In this document: positions 42,631-51,399 of the stretch, in pieces
Position numbering within the stretch: position 1 is the stretch's first letter
Layout of the letters: every line of letters starts with the position of its first letter
Assembly (NCBI GenBank): GCA_943788345.1
Contig: CALSPX010000004.1
Location: 248,001 to 312,000, forward strand
Reading direction: 5' to 3'
Origin: Ascidiaceihabitans sp023955215
GTDB taxonomy: Bacteria > Pseudomonadota > Alphaproteobacteria > Rhodobacterales > Rhodobacteraceae
DNA: 64,000 nucleotides
Notes under the pieces: generated by a model
Database searches by the model: none
What the model was told of the DNA's origin: nothing
Seen by the model: only the letters and a program-made list of their open reading frames with translations
Made by a program: the position numbers and the translations under genes

Positions 42631-43383
42631 TTAGGCTTCTAAGACGAACATCTGATTTGAAAAGCTAGCCTTCAAAACAGCTTGCGCAGTGGTGTCTACT
42701 GCCAAGGTGTCCCGCGCAAGGCGCAAATGTTTCTCAACTGTAGCAACAGTTAGACCCATCAACATCGCAGTGTCTTGCATTGTCTTTCCATCGCCCACCC
42801 ATTCCAAAGCTTCGCGCTGACGTTTAGTCAAACTACGCGCCGCGGTTATGTAGGGCAGGGTTAAGATCTTTAGGTGGGCTATATTGTTGATCAAATGGAT
42901 ATCGCGCCCGTGCTCTTCCCAGACGGCATCAATATCTCCTTGGCCAATACCACGTTTAGCTGTCAGGGCAATTGCCCCTTTGGATCGTACAGAAACGGAT
43001 TTGAAACTGACAGTATAACCTGCAGTTACGCCCATTCCGTAGTTGAATTCTAAAACACGTCGCTCAGCATCCGTTAGTGTTTTTGAGCGCTGCATTTGTG
43101 CCAGGATTTCCCAGCTGCAAGCACCCTCATTGTTAAGTGCCCAATTGACCATAGGAGCTTGATTGTAATGGCGCTCACCCAAAAAAACATCGGTGTATGC
43201 GCTGTCATGGTTTGTCAAAACGATAAAATCTTCGGGGTCACCCAAAGAGGTACCCGATCGATATCGCGTAAAGCCATAGATCAACCGATCAAAGCCGTAA
43301 GTATCCATGCACGCAACGTGAGCATCCCAAAGGGTTTCAATGGACTGACAGCTCGAAAGGAAAAATAAGTAATCCCTCACCAT
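42631..43383 (-). CDS. LuxR-type autoinducer-binding transcriptional regulator (orphan)
   Basis: A 250-residue regulator with an N-terminal autoinducer-binding domain (YGFDRLIYGFTRYR, AYTDVFLGERHYNQAPMVNW, VSVRSKGAIALT) and a C-terminal LuxR helix-turn-helix (LTKRQREALEWVGDGKTMQD, LTVATVEKHLRLARDTLAV). I start at MVRDYLFFLS (43383); a longer frame would overlap aroQ by 64 bases. No luxI synthase adjoins it, so it may sense a signal made elsewhere in the genome or by neighbours. The ligand cannot be told from sequence. Confidence 0.88.
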   Translation of the reverse strand: MVRDYLFFLSSCQSIETLWDAHVACMDTYGFDRLIYGFTRYRSGTSLGDPEDFIVLTNHDSAYTDVFLGERHYNQAPMVNWALNNEGACSWEILAQMQRSKTLTDAERRVLEFNYGMGVTAGYTVSFKSVSVRSKGAIALTAKRGIGQGDIDAVWEEHGRDIHLINNIAHLKILTLPYITAARSLTKRQREALEWVGDGKTMQDTAMLMGLTVATVEKHLRLARDTLAVDTTAQAVLKASFSNQMFVLEA

Positions 43384-43397
43384 GTTTGTGATGGGTT

Positions 43398-43832
43398 TCA
43401 CTTCAAATGACCTGACAATGCGTCGATTGCCAAACGGTAACCCGCGGCTCCAAATCCACAAATTTGCCCAATCGCGACAGCCGCAATAAAACTGGTGTGG
43501 CGAAATTCTTCACGAGCATGAATGTTGCTAAGGTGCAGTTCAATCACTGGAAGTTCGACGCTCGAAATCGCATCACGCAAGGCGATTGAGGTGTGTGTGT
43601 ATGCGCCTGCATTCAAGATGATGCCAGTAAATGTGCCCTTTGCTGCGTGTATTGCGTCGACCAACTCACCTTCATGGTTAGATTGCAAACAGGATACTGA
43701 AATACCTATTTCAGTCCCGTATGCCACACAATCTTCTTCGATGTCAGATAGGGTCGTGGTGCCATAAACTTCAGGTTGGCGTGTCCCTAGCAAGTTCAAG
43801 TTAGGGCCGTTCAAAACGAGGAAAGAGGTCAT
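43398..43832 (-). CDS. aroQ: Type II 3-dehydroquinate dehydratase
   Basis: Third step of the shikimate pathway, dehydrating 3-dehydroquinate by a trans mechanism. The 144-residue protein has the family's LNGPNLNLLGTRQPEVYG (with the catalytic Tyr), CLQSNHEGELVDAIHAA, ILNAGAYTHTSIALRDAI and ELHLSNIHAREEFRH. Directly followed by luxR, 14 bases on, so the regulator may be read from the aroQ promoter. Confidence 0.96.
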   Translation of the reverse strand: MTSFLVLNGPNLNLLGTRQPEVYGTTTLSDIEEDCVAYGTEIGISVSCLQSNHEGELVDAIHAAKGTFTGIILNAGAYTHTSIALRDAISSVELPVIELHLSNIHAREEFRHTSFIAAVAIGQICGFGAAGYRLAIDALSGHLK

Positions 43833-44156
43833 TGGCTTATCCGGATAAATTCAACTCAAAGATTACACGTTTTTTGCTAAATCTGTCTAGTGTCTATGGA
43901 GTTTGATAGGCATATCAAACCTTGGATCAAAACATAGTTTGAGCGCGATACGTCATCATGCATTAGTGCCGACCACCCATTAGGCGCCGAAAAGCGTCAA
44001 TTTCGTTTAATTTTATCTAGACCTCATCTCCAGTCCATTTTGACGCAACGGCACACAAACTGAGTGGCGCAGAGCGGCTTGTCAGCAACACCCGTGGCTG
44101 CAACAGTAAAATTCAACACCTAAGTCACTTGAATCTAGGGTTTCGGGAGCACGAGA
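43833..44156. promoter_or_regulatory. Divergent region aroQ / acyl-CoA island with inverted repeat
   Basis: A 324-base gap between divergent genes. It contains a perfect inverted repeat GTTTGATA-GGCA-TATCAAAC at 43901-43920 and a related half-site ATCAAAAC about 12 bases on, good candidates for a regulator's operator. No ORF of note. Confidence 0.5.
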
Positions 44157-44981
44157 ATGACACCACATCAATTGTTTTCCTTGGATGGTAAAGTTGCACT
44201 TATAACTGGCGGTGCCACAGGTATTGGCAGAATGGCTGCAACTGGGCTCATGCAAGCGGGTGCACATGTTTTTATCGCCTCTCGCAAACAAGGTGCGTGT
44301 GAGGCCGTTGCCGCAGAACTTAATCAAATGGGCTCGTCGGGCAAAGCGACAGGTTTTGTTGGCGATGTCGGCAGCGCTGCAGGAGTGGAAGCACTTAGCG
44401 AAGAAATTGCTAAACGCACAGGCACACTCAACATCTTAATGAACAACGCTGGACTGACATGGGGTGCCGAACTGGGCAAGTTTCCATTTGAGGCATGGGA
44501 AAAAGTGCAAAGTGTAAACAACGCAGGACTTTTCCATCTGACCCAATCCCTCCTTCCGATGCTTATAAAATCAGCCACATTAGATGATCCTTCAAGGGTC
44601 GTGAATGTTGGTTCCGTTATGGGGGATGCACCGCTTGGTGATGGGGCATACAGCTACGCTGCATCAAAAGCAGCTGTGCACCAAATTACAAAAATCATGG
44701 CTAAAGAACTGGCCGAAAAGCATGTAACCGTTAATGCTCTTGCACCTGGCCCGTTCGTGTCGCGCATGACAGCCTTTGCCACAGCAGACGAGGATACACG
44801 TGACAAAGTTGGGCAAGATGTTCCACTGGGTCGTGTCGGTCGCGACGAAGACATCGCAGGCTGTATGCAATTCCTGTGCGGACGCGGGGGCAGCTATCTC
44901 ACTGGTGCTATCCTACCTGTTTCTGGAGGAATCCAAGTGATGTCAGGCCCAAATCTGTTTCGCGCAGCACTAGAAGGTTAA
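44157..44981 (+). CDS. Short-chain dehydrogenase/reductase
   Basis: NAD(P)-dependent oxidoreductase, 274 residues: cofactor loop ITGGATGIGRMAATGL, NNAGLTWGAELG, active-site Ser in NVGSVMGDAPLG and YSYAASKAAVHQI (YxxxK). First gene of the plus-strand acyl-CoA island and three bases before another SDR. A beta-hydroxyacyl or related alcohol substrate is inferred from context. Confidence 0.9.
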   Translation: MTPHQLFSLDGKVALITGGATGIGRMAATGLMQAGAHVFIASRKQGACEAVAAELNQMGSSGKATGFVGDVGSAAGVEALSEEIAKRTGTLNILMNNAGLTWGAELGKFPFEAWEKVQSVNNAGLFHLTQSLLPMLIKSATLDDPSRVVNVGSVMGDAPLGDGAYSYAASKAAVHQITKIMAKELAEKHVTVNALAPGPFVSRMTAFATADEDTRDKVGQDVPLGRVGRDEDIAGCMQFLCGRGGSYLTGAILPVSGGIQVMSGPNLFRAALEG

Positions 44982-44984
44982 AGG

Positions 44985-45902
44985 ATGATACGTTTCGACA
45001 ACCGTGTGGCGATTGTGACAGGGGCTGGAATTGGCCTTGGGCGTAGTCACGCGCTGGGGTTGGCTGCGCGCGGTGCCAAAGTTGTCGTCAATGATCTCGG
45101 CGTTGACGCCAATGGGGTTGGTTGTTCATCAGCGGCGGCCAACGCCGTTGTAGATGAGATTGAAGCATTGGGTGGGGAATCATTCGCAAATGGCGCTGAT
45201 GTTTCGAATTCTGAACAAGTGATTGATATGATCAACCAAACGATGCAACGGTGGGGACGCATTGATATCCTAGTAAACAACGCTGGCATCTTGCGCGACA
45301 AGTCCTTCGCTAAGATGTCGCTGGACGATTTCTCCAAGGTTGTTGATGTCCATCTTACAGGCAGCGCCAATTGTTGCCATTCGGTTTGGCCAATCATGCA
45401 AAAGCAAAAATACGGACGAATTGTACTGACGTCATCGGCCTCAGGTCTCTATGGAAATTTTGGACAATCCAATTACGGTGCCGCCAAAGCCGCAATGGTG
45501 GGCCTAATGAATGTCCTTCATCATGAAGGCGTGCGTGATGACATTCGGGTCAACACGCTCGCACCTTCGGCGGCGACTCGCATGACCCAAAACCTCGTTC
45601 CCGAAGCGGCGCATGACCTTCTAGCACCAGAAAAAATCACGCCTGGCTTGCTGTATTTAGTGAGCGAAGACAGTCCTACTAAAACGATACTAAGTGCAGG
45701 CGCGGGATGCTTTGCACAAACACGTATATTTGAAACCGAAGGTGTGATGATCAAGGGTGACATCACCCCAGAAACTGTAGCTCAAAACTGGAAAAAGATT
45801 ACAGACCCAGCAGGGCAAAACGAAATACCAGATGCATTCATCCAAACGCGTAAATTCGCCAAGCGTGCCGCTGAAGCTCATAAAATTAAACTGAATTGGT
45901 AA
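44985..45902 (+). CDS. SDR, multifunctional-enzyme-type 3-hydroxyacyl-CoA dehydrogenase
   Basis: A 305-residue SDR resembling the dehydrogenase domain of peroxisomal multifunctional enzyme type 2: FDNRVAIVTGAGIGLGRSHA, VVVNDLGVDANG, ILVNNAGILRDKSFAKMSLD, VLTSSASGLYGNFGQSNYGAAKA. The long loop after the first strand and the C-terminal tail are typical of that group, supporting oxidation of 3-hydroxyacyl-CoA in beta-oxidation. The stop codon lies within a perfect inverted repeat. Confidence 0.88.
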   Translation: MIRFDNRVAIVTGAGIGLGRSHALGLAARGAKVVVNDLGVDANGVGCSSAAANAVVDEIEALGGESFANGADVSNSEQVIDMINQTMQRWGRIDILVNNAGILRDKSFAKMSLDDFSKVVDVHLTGSANCCHSVWPIMQKQKYGRIVLTSSASGLYGNFGQSNYGAAKAAMVGLMNVLHHEGVRDDIRVNTLAPSAATRMTQNLVPEAAHDLLAPEKITPGLLYLVSEDSPTKTILSAGAGCFAQTRIFETEGVMIKGDITPETVAQNWKKITDPAGQNEIPDAFIQTRKFAKRAAEAHKIKLNW

Positions 45903-45914
45903 GATGAAACACAC

Positions 45915-45955
45915 CTCATCTTACCAACGAAACTCCAGGGTCTGGGGTTGCGCCC
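45915..45955 (+). repeat. Intergenic repeat copy B
   Basis: CTCATCTTACCAA, AAACTC, GGGTCTGGGG and CGCCC occur in the same order and spacing as in copy A at 15901-15953 (34 of 41 positions match by hand). In addition TTGGTAAGATGA at 45896-45907, spanning the end of the SDR gene, is the exact reverse complement of TCATCTTACCAA at 45916-45927, giving a 12-bp perfect stem with an 8-base loop. Sits at the 3' end of a gene in sense orientation, like copy A. Confidence 0.75.
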
Positions 45956-46000
45956 TCGCCATAATCATCAATGTCCTACCCAATTATAAGGTCAACCACC

Positions 46001-47197
46001 ATGCGTGATGCAGTCATCGTCTCAACAGCCAGAACTCCAATCGGCAAAGCTTACCGTGGCTCTTTCAATGCCACCACGCCTCAAGCTTTGGCTGCACATG
46101 CAATCACGCACGCTGTAAAAAGGGCGGGGATAGAGGGCCATGAGATTAATGACTGCATCCTTGGTGCAGCCTTACAACAAGGACACTCCAGCACCAATAT
46201 CGCGCGTCAGGCTGCGATCCGCGCAGGTCTACCAGTAACAGTGGCTGGCATGTCGTTGGATCGACAATGCGCGTCCGGTATGATGGCGATCGCCACAGCA
46301 GCCAAACAGGTCATGTATGATGGGATGGACATTGTCATTGGTGGCGGTGTCGAAAGTATTTCAATGGTGCAAACACCTGAAATGCGGGTCGGGTCTGACA
46401 AATGGCTCAAAGACAATAAACCTGAAATGTATATGACGATGCTTGAAACCGCCGAAAACGTAGCGACCCGTTTCAACATTTCACGCGAAGCCCAAGATGC
46501 CTATGCTGCTCAATCTCAAGAACGCACACATGCTGCCCAACAGGCTGGTAAATTGGATGACGAAGTGGTGGCGATGTCCACGACTATGATGATCCAAAAC
46601 AAAGAAACGAAGGAGATTACATCTCACGACGTTACTATTGAAAAAGATGAGGGCAACCGCCCCGGCACCAGTGCAGAAAGCCTTGCAGGGTTGAAACCAG
46701 TCTTTAAAGATGGGTTGAACCTGCAAACTGGTGAGTTCATTACCGCTGGCAACGCCTCTCAATTGTCAGATGGTGCATCTGCATCGATCGTGATGGAGGC
46801 ATCTTTAGCCGAAAAGAAAGGCCTAGAACCCCTTGGTCGCTACGTTGGTGTCATGGCTGCGGGGTGTGAGCCCGATGAAATGGGTATTGGGCCGATTTAT
46901 GCTGTTCCAAAGTTACTCGAAGCCCACGGCCTCAAGATGGACGATATCGGCCTTTGGGAGCTGAACGAAGCATTCGCAAGCCAAGTTTTAGCGTCTCGCG
47001 ATGTTCTAGGCATCCCAGATGAAATCCTGAACGTAAATGGCGGAGCGATTTCAATTGGGCACCCTTACGGGATGTCGGGGGCGCGTATGGTCGGACACGC
47101 ATTGATCGAGGGCAAGCGACGCGGGGCTAAATATGTGGTCTGCACCATGTGCGTCGGCGGCGGTATGGGTGCCGCAGGACTGTTTGAAGTACTGTGA
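46001..47197 (+). CDS. Acetyl-CoA C-acyltransferase (thiolase)
   Basis: Thiolytic cleavage of 3-ketoacyl-CoA (or condensation in reverse). I start at MRDAVIVSTARTPIGKAYRG (46001, AAGG upstream), 398 residues. Active-site residues are visible: nucleophile Cys in SLDRQCASGMMAIATA, ELNEAFASQ, His in NGGAISIGHPYGMSGARM and the second Cys in CTMCVGGGMGAAGLFE. Fits the preceding dehydrogenase as the next beta-oxidation step. Confidence 0.95.
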   Translation: MRDAVIVSTARTPIGKAYRGSFNATTPQALAAHAITHAVKRAGIEGHEINDCILGAALQQGHSSTNIARQAAIRAGLPVTVAGMSLDRQCASGMMAIATAAKQVMYDGMDIVIGGGVESISMVQTPEMRVGSDKWLKDNKPEMYMTMLETAENVATRFNISREAQDAYAAQSQERTHAAQQAGKLDDEVVAMSTTMMIQNKETKEITSHDVTIEKDEGNRPGTSAESLAGLKPVFKDGLNLQTGEFITAGNASQLSDGASASIVMEASLAEKKGLEPLGRYVGVMAAGCEPDEMGIGPIYAVPKLLEAHGLKMDDIGLWELNEAFASQVLASRDVLGIPDEILNVNGGAISIGHPYGMSGARMVGHALIEGKRRGAKYVVCTMCVGGGMGAAGLFEVL

Positions 47198-47261
47198 ACC
47201 AAACTCAGGGCCAGCATCAGCTGGCCAACTGACTGAAAATTAACAGATAGGGACAATCAGT

Positions 47262-48257
47262 ATGGCACGCGACGATTCACATCTTCCCAAAGCACTCCAA
47301 GGGTTACGCGTTCCAATGGTTGCATCTCCACTGTTCATCATTTCGGTGCCCGAGCTGGTAATTGCCCAGTGCAAAGCCGGGATCGTCGGATCATTCCCCG
47401 CTCTGAATGCACGTGAAGAAGATGGTGAGCATCCCATGTTGGATACATGGCTGACACAAATCGAAGAAGAGTTGGACCGGTACAACCAAGCCAACCCCGA
47501 TACTCCAGCAGCTCCGTTTGCGGTCAATCAAATCGTACATCGTTCTAACACACGGCTTGAACGTGATCTCGAAATTTGTGTGAAACATACAGTCCCAATC
47601 TGGATTACCTCACTTGGCGCCCGTGTAGAAGTGAATGAAGCCGCCCATTCGTGTGGTGGAATTGTTCTTCATGATGTCATCAACAACAAGTTCGCGCGCA
47701 AGGCAGTGGAAAAAGGGGCTGATGGTCTTGTGGCAGTTGCTGCTGGGGCGGGTGGACACGCCGGAAAACAATCTCCACTCGCCTTGATTAGCGAAATTCG
47801 TGAATGGTTTGAGGGACCTTTGCTACTGTCTGGATCTATCGCAACAGGTGCATCTCTTTTGGCCGCCCGTGCTATAGGTGCCGACTTGGGGTATACAGGC
47901 ACCCCCTTTATCGCAACGAATGAGGCAAATGCACAACAAGAGTACAAAGACATGATCGTCGCCTCTAGTGCAGATGACATTGTGTATTCGTCACTATTTA
48001 CAGGTGTTTGGGGGAACTACTTGAAGGGTTCAGTTAAAGCTGCAGGCATGGATCCCGAAAATCTTCCGGTCGCTGACAGCTCATCAATGGATTTTGGTAG
48101 TGGATCATCCAAGCCTAAGGCATGGAAAACGATTTGGGGGTCGGGTCAAGGTATCGGTGCCGTTAAGTCCGTTGGTCCAGCTGGCGATGTGGTCAAACGA
48201 ATGGCTGAAGAATACGCCGCCGCGGGTAAGAAACTTGCCGCCGAATTTGCGCCATGA
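47262..48257 (+). CDS. NAD(P)H-dependent flavin oxidoreductase (nitronate monooxygenase family)
   Basis: A 331-residue FMN TIM-barrel protein: LRVPMVASPLFIISVPELVI, GIVGSFPALNAR, IWITSLGARVE, GADGLVAVAAGAGGHAGKQS, LLSGSIATGASLLAARAIGA and GYTGTPFIATNEANA. The family covers nitronate monooxygenases, quinone reductases and 2-enoyl reductases; next to beta-oxidation genes a 2-enoyl-CoA or similar reductase role is possible. Its stop overlaps the next gene's start by ATGA. Confidence 0.9.
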   Translation: MARDDSHLPKALQGLRVPMVASPLFIISVPELVIAQCKAGIVGSFPALNAREEDGEHPMLDTWLTQIEEELDRYNQANPDTPAAPFAVNQIVHRSNTRLERDLEICVKHTVPIWITSLGARVEVNEAAHSCGGIVLHDVINNKFARKAVEKGADGLVAVAAGAGGHAGKQSPLALISEIREWFEGPLLLSGSIATGASLLAARAIGADLGYTGTPFIATNEANAQQEYKDMIVASSADDIVYSSLFTGVWGNYLKGSVKAAGMDPENLPVADSSSMDFGSGSSKPKAWKTIWGSGQGIGAVKSVGPAGDVVKRMAEEYAAAGKKLAAEFAP

Positions 48258-49282
48258 CCGAACGTTCTCCGCTCGATCTACAAGCCATATCTAAATACCT
48301 GAAACCTAGATTGGATGGATTTGACGGACCGCTAGTGGCCACCAAGTTTGAAAGTGGTCAATCCAATCCAACTTTCTTATTAAAAACACCTACGAACAAC
48401 TATGTATTGCGCCGCAAACCACCAGGGGTCTTGTTGAAATCAGCCCATGCTGTGGACCGTGAGTTTCGTGTTCAAAAGGCATTGTCAGGCACTGATGTTC
48501 CTGTCGCCAAGATGCACTACCTATGTGAAGACGATTCAGTCATCGGGTCATCGTTCTACATCATGGATCATGTTAGCGGCCGTAACTTCAACGAACCAAC
48601 CCTCGGTGACCTCAACAACGCAGATCGCACTTCGGTTATGAAGGACATGAACCGCGTACTAGCAGCGCTACATGATGTAAACATCGATGAAATCGGCTTG
48701 GCTGACTATGGTCCGCCGGGCCACTACTTAGAACGGCAGGTCGGTCGTTGGTCTAAACAGTACCGCGCATCAGAAACGAAACCATTGCCTGCTATGGACC
48801 GCCTAATTGATATCATAACAGAACGAATGCCTGTCGATGACGGTCAACGCACGTTGGTTCACGGTGATTACCGTATCGACAACATGATTTTTGAGCGTGA
48901 TGGTACCAGATGTTTGGCTGTTCTCGATTGGGAACTAAGTACCATCGGACATCCTTACGCAGATCTTGCTTCCGTTATTATGCAATGGCAATTGCCTGTC
49001 GGCCGCAAAGGACGGGGCCTAATGGGCGTTGATCGCGCTGATCTTGGTTTGCCCACCGATGATGCATTTATCATGCAATATTGCGAGCGCAGAGGATTGG
49101 ATGGAATTGACAACTTTGGGTATTTTGTGGGGTTTTGTTTTTTCCGAATGGCCGCAATTATTCAAGGCGTTCTGAAGCGTGCACTCGACGGGAACGCATC
49201 CAATCCAGAGCAGGCCAAAGAACTTGGGGCTTATGTTCCGGTTTTTGCAGAACATGGCTTGAAAGCGTTAGAGCAACGTTGA
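48254..49282 (+). CDS. APH-type phosphotransferase (ACAD10/11 kinase-domain / LvaA-like)
   Basis: A 342-residue protein of the aminoglycoside-phosphotransferase fold, of the kind fused to acyl-CoA dehydrogenase in eukaryotic ACAD10/11: GFDGPLVATKFESGQSNPTF (ATP loop), YVLRRKPPGVLLKSAHAVDR, the Brenner motif TLVHGDYRIDNMIFERDG and VLDWELSTIGHPYADLASVI. Relatives phosphorylate 4-hydroxyacyl-CoA so that a partner dehydrogenase-like protein can remove the phosphate. An ACAD10/11-like gene is 2 kb away on the other strand. Not an antibiotic-resistance gene by context. Confidence 0.87.
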   Translation: MTERSPLDLQAISKYLKPRLDGFDGPLVATKFESGQSNPTFLLKTPTNNYVLRRKPPGVLLKSAHAVDREFRVQKALSGTDVPVAKMHYLCEDDSVIGSSFYIMDHVSGRNFNEPTLGDLNNADRTSVMKDMNRVLAALHDVNIDEIGLADYGPPGHYLERQVGRWSKQYRASETKPLPAMDRLIDIITERMPVDDGQRTLVHGDYRIDNMIFERDGTRCLAVLDWELSTIGHPYADLASVIMQWQLPVGRKGRGLMGVDRADLGLPTDDAFIMQYCERRGLDGIDNFGYFVGFCFFRMAAIIQGVLKRALDGNASNPEQAKELGAYVPVFAEHGLKALEQR

Positions 49283-49356
49283 AGAACTAGAGGTCTAGAT
49301 CGCGTCGGATATCGGCTCCGGTTCACGCAGCAATTAGCAACAATAGGACCACTGGC

Positions 49357-50226
49357 ATGAGCGACACACATCAAACTTTGCTTGATCTTTTGGCACTCGA
49401 ACCACTTGAGGTCGATTTGTTCCGCGGCACAGGGCAGGGTGGTGAGACGTCTACCCGTATCTTTGGCGGCCAAGTCATCGGACAAGCCCTAGCCGCAGCA
49501 TACGGCACAGTTCCCGATCGATTGTGTCATTCGCTGCACGCCTACTTTATTCGTCCCGGTGACCCTGAAATACCAGTTATCTATCAAGTCGACCGCGCCC
49601 GTGATGGCGGCAGTTTCACGACAAGGCGTGTGGTCGCGATTCAACACGGCAAGCAGATCTTGAACATGTCGGCCAGTTTCCATGTCGCAGAAGATGGATG
49701 GGATCATCAACATCCAATGCCTGACGTGGATGGCCCTGATGATTTGCAAGACCAACGCGAATTGCGCGCAGCTCATGTTAATGAGCTCCCTGAAAAGCAT
49801 CGTGCCGACTTCCTGCGCCCACGTCCCATCGACATCCGCCAAGTGGCACCGCGTGATTTCGTCGATCCAGAACCAACCAGCGACAAAAACCACCTTTGGT
49901 TCCGGATGCGAGCAGCCGCTGGATGCACGCCGCAAATGCAGCATTGCTTGTTGGCCTACGCCTCAGACATGAACCTGTTGGGATCATCACTGCGCCCACA
50001 CGGCCTGACGTGGTTTAAAGGTGAAGTTATGTCTGCCAGCTTAGACCATGCTATGTGGTTCCACGGCACTCCACAATTTCAAGACTGGCATTTGTACACA
50101 ATGGACAGCCCATGGACTGGCGGAGGACGTGGATTTAACCGTGGGGCGATCTACGACCGTAGTGGCCGATTGGTTGCCTCAACGGCACAAGAAGGACTTG
50201 TCCGTCCAATCAAACCGCGTAGCTGA
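49357..50226 (+). CDS. tesB: Acyl-CoA thioesterase II
   Basis: Hydrolyses acyl-CoA to free acid and CoA. The 289-residue double-hotdog protein has EVDLFRGTGQGGETSTRIFG, GQVIGQALAAAYGTV, the catalytic Asp in AYASDMNLLGSSLRPHG and the Gln in ASTAQEGLVRP. Last plus-strand gene of the island; its stop abuts the stop of the convergent VOC gene with no spacer. Confidence 0.95.
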   Translation: MSDTHQTLLDLLALEPLEVDLFRGTGQGGETSTRIFGGQVIGQALAAAYGTVPDRLCHSLHAYFIRPGDPEIPVIYQVDRARDGGSFTTRRVVAIQHGKQILNMSASFHVAEDGWDHQHPMPDVDGPDDLQDQRELRAAHVNELPEKHRADFLRPRPIDIRQVAPRDFVDPEPTSDKNHLWFRMRAAAGCTPQMQHCLLAYASDMNLLGSSLRPHGLTWFKGEVMSASLDHAMWFHGTPQFQDWHLYTMDSPWTGGGRGFNRGAIYDRSGRLVASTAQEGLVRPIKPRS

Positions 50227-50598
50227 TCACCCAAATACAAAGAAACACAGCTTGTTATTATCCGGATCACGCACATATGCGCCATAAAACCGGTCAGGAA
50301 TCCGCTGTCCGGGCGCACCATCATCTGTGGCACCAAGCGCGATTGCTTTTTCATATAACACACCAACTTCATCTTTATCGCTGGCTGGAAATGCAGTCAT
50401 GGCACCGTTCCCTGGTGTTGGGTCATTTTTGTCATACGGCTTGCAAATCGCCAACATTGGTTCACCACGCTTTGTGCCGATAAAAGCGATACGTCCCATA
50501 TCGGTTACTATCTTGGCGCCTTTGTCAGTGAAAAGGGCTGTGTAAAATGTTTTGGCGGCTTCCATGTCCGAAACGCCAATTGTGGTGTACCCAATCAT
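50227..50598 (-). CDS. VOC (glyoxalase/bleomycin-resistance fold) family protein
   Basis: A 123-residue protein with the paired beta-alpha-beta-beta-beta modules of the VOC superfamily: MIGYTTIGVSDMEAAKTFYT at the start and GAYVRDPDNNKLCFFVFG at the end. Members bind a metal and act as glyoxalases, epimerases or dioxygenases; the role here is unknown. Last gene of a minus-strand unit with an SDR and an acyl-CoA dehydrogenase. Confidence 0.88.
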   Translation of the reverse strand: MIGYTTIGVSDMEAAKTFYTALFTDKGAKIVTDMGRIAFIGTKRGEPMLAICKPYDKNDPTPGNGAMTAFPASDKDEVGVLYEKAIALGATDDGAPGQRIPDRFYGAYVRDPDNNKLCFFVFG

Positions 50599-50616
50599 AA
50601 TTCTAATCCCATGTGT

Positions 50617-51390
50617 TCAGCCGTCGAAATCATTGAACTGACGGTTCAATTTCCGCATGCCGCCAATCCAGCGTTCATAATTTTCGGTTTTGGCCTGCAT
50701 GTAACCCGTGACAGATTTGTGCGGCAGCACCAGAAATGTTTCATCCCTGATCGCCTGCACACAACATTCTGCGACATCATCAGGTTCAATCATCCCATCA
50801 ATGGCCGCGACGTGCTCTTCTAGACCACGGGTCATTTCGGTACGTACAGCCTGAGGGCATAATACAGAAACCTTGATCCCCTGATCGCCGTATGTCATTG
50901 CCATCCACTCTGCCAACCCAACAGCGGCGTGTTTTGTAACGCCGTATGGGGCAGAACCGATTTGGTTGAGTAATCCTGCAGCAGAAGACGTGTTCAGAAG
51001 ATAACCTCCGCCACGTGCTGCCATGAGCGGCACCAAATGACGGGCTGCCCAAACGTGGCTCATCACATTGATATTCCAGATACGTTGCCAATCATCATTG
51101 GGCACCTCGACACCACCAAAGGTGAAAATACCTGCGTTCGAGCAGAACAGATCTATTGGACCAACATTGGCTTCAACATAGTCAATAAGTGACTTTATTT
51201 CAGGTTCAGATGACACATCAACCTTGATTTTTATCCCGTTGATTTTATTGGCAGTTTCAGCCGCGCCATCTTCATCAATGTCAACACACACGACATTCTT
51301 CGCACCCTCGGCTGCAAAGCGCAGACACATCGCGCGACCGATGCCTTGGGCGGCACCAGTCACGACAATAACTTTATCTTTAAGATCCAC
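50617..51390 (-). CDS. Short-chain dehydrogenase/reductase
   Basis: A 257-residue SDR: VIVVTGAAQGIGRAMCLRFA, VCVDIDEDGAAETANKI (Asp favouring NAD), LFCSNAGIFTFGG, LLNTSSAAGLLNQIG and YGVTKHAAVGLAEWMA (YxxxK). It starts 10 bases after the acyl-CoA dehydrogenase stop and 18 bases before the VOC gene. Oxidation of a hydroxylated acyl intermediate is likely from context. Confidence 0.92.
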   Translation of the reverse strand: MDLKDKVIVVTGAAQGIGRAMCLRFAAEGAKNVVCVDIDEDGAAETANKINGIKIKVDVSSEPEIKSLIDYVEANVGPIDLFCSNAGIFTFGGVEVPNDDWQRIWNINVMSHVWAARHLVPLMAARGGGYLLNTSSAAGLLNQIGSAPYGVTKHAAVGLAEWMAMTYGDQGIKVSVLCPQAVRTEMTRGLEEHVAAIDGMIEPDDVAECCVQAIRDETFLVLPHKSVTGYMQAKTENYERWIGGMRKLNRQFNDFDG

Positions 51391-51399
51391 GTTTTACGC

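Noticed and set aside
48254..49282. Aminoglycoside-resistance gene
   Set aside because: The APH fold is present, but the surrounding acyl-CoA genes and resemblance to the ACAD10/11 kinase domain make resistance unlikely.
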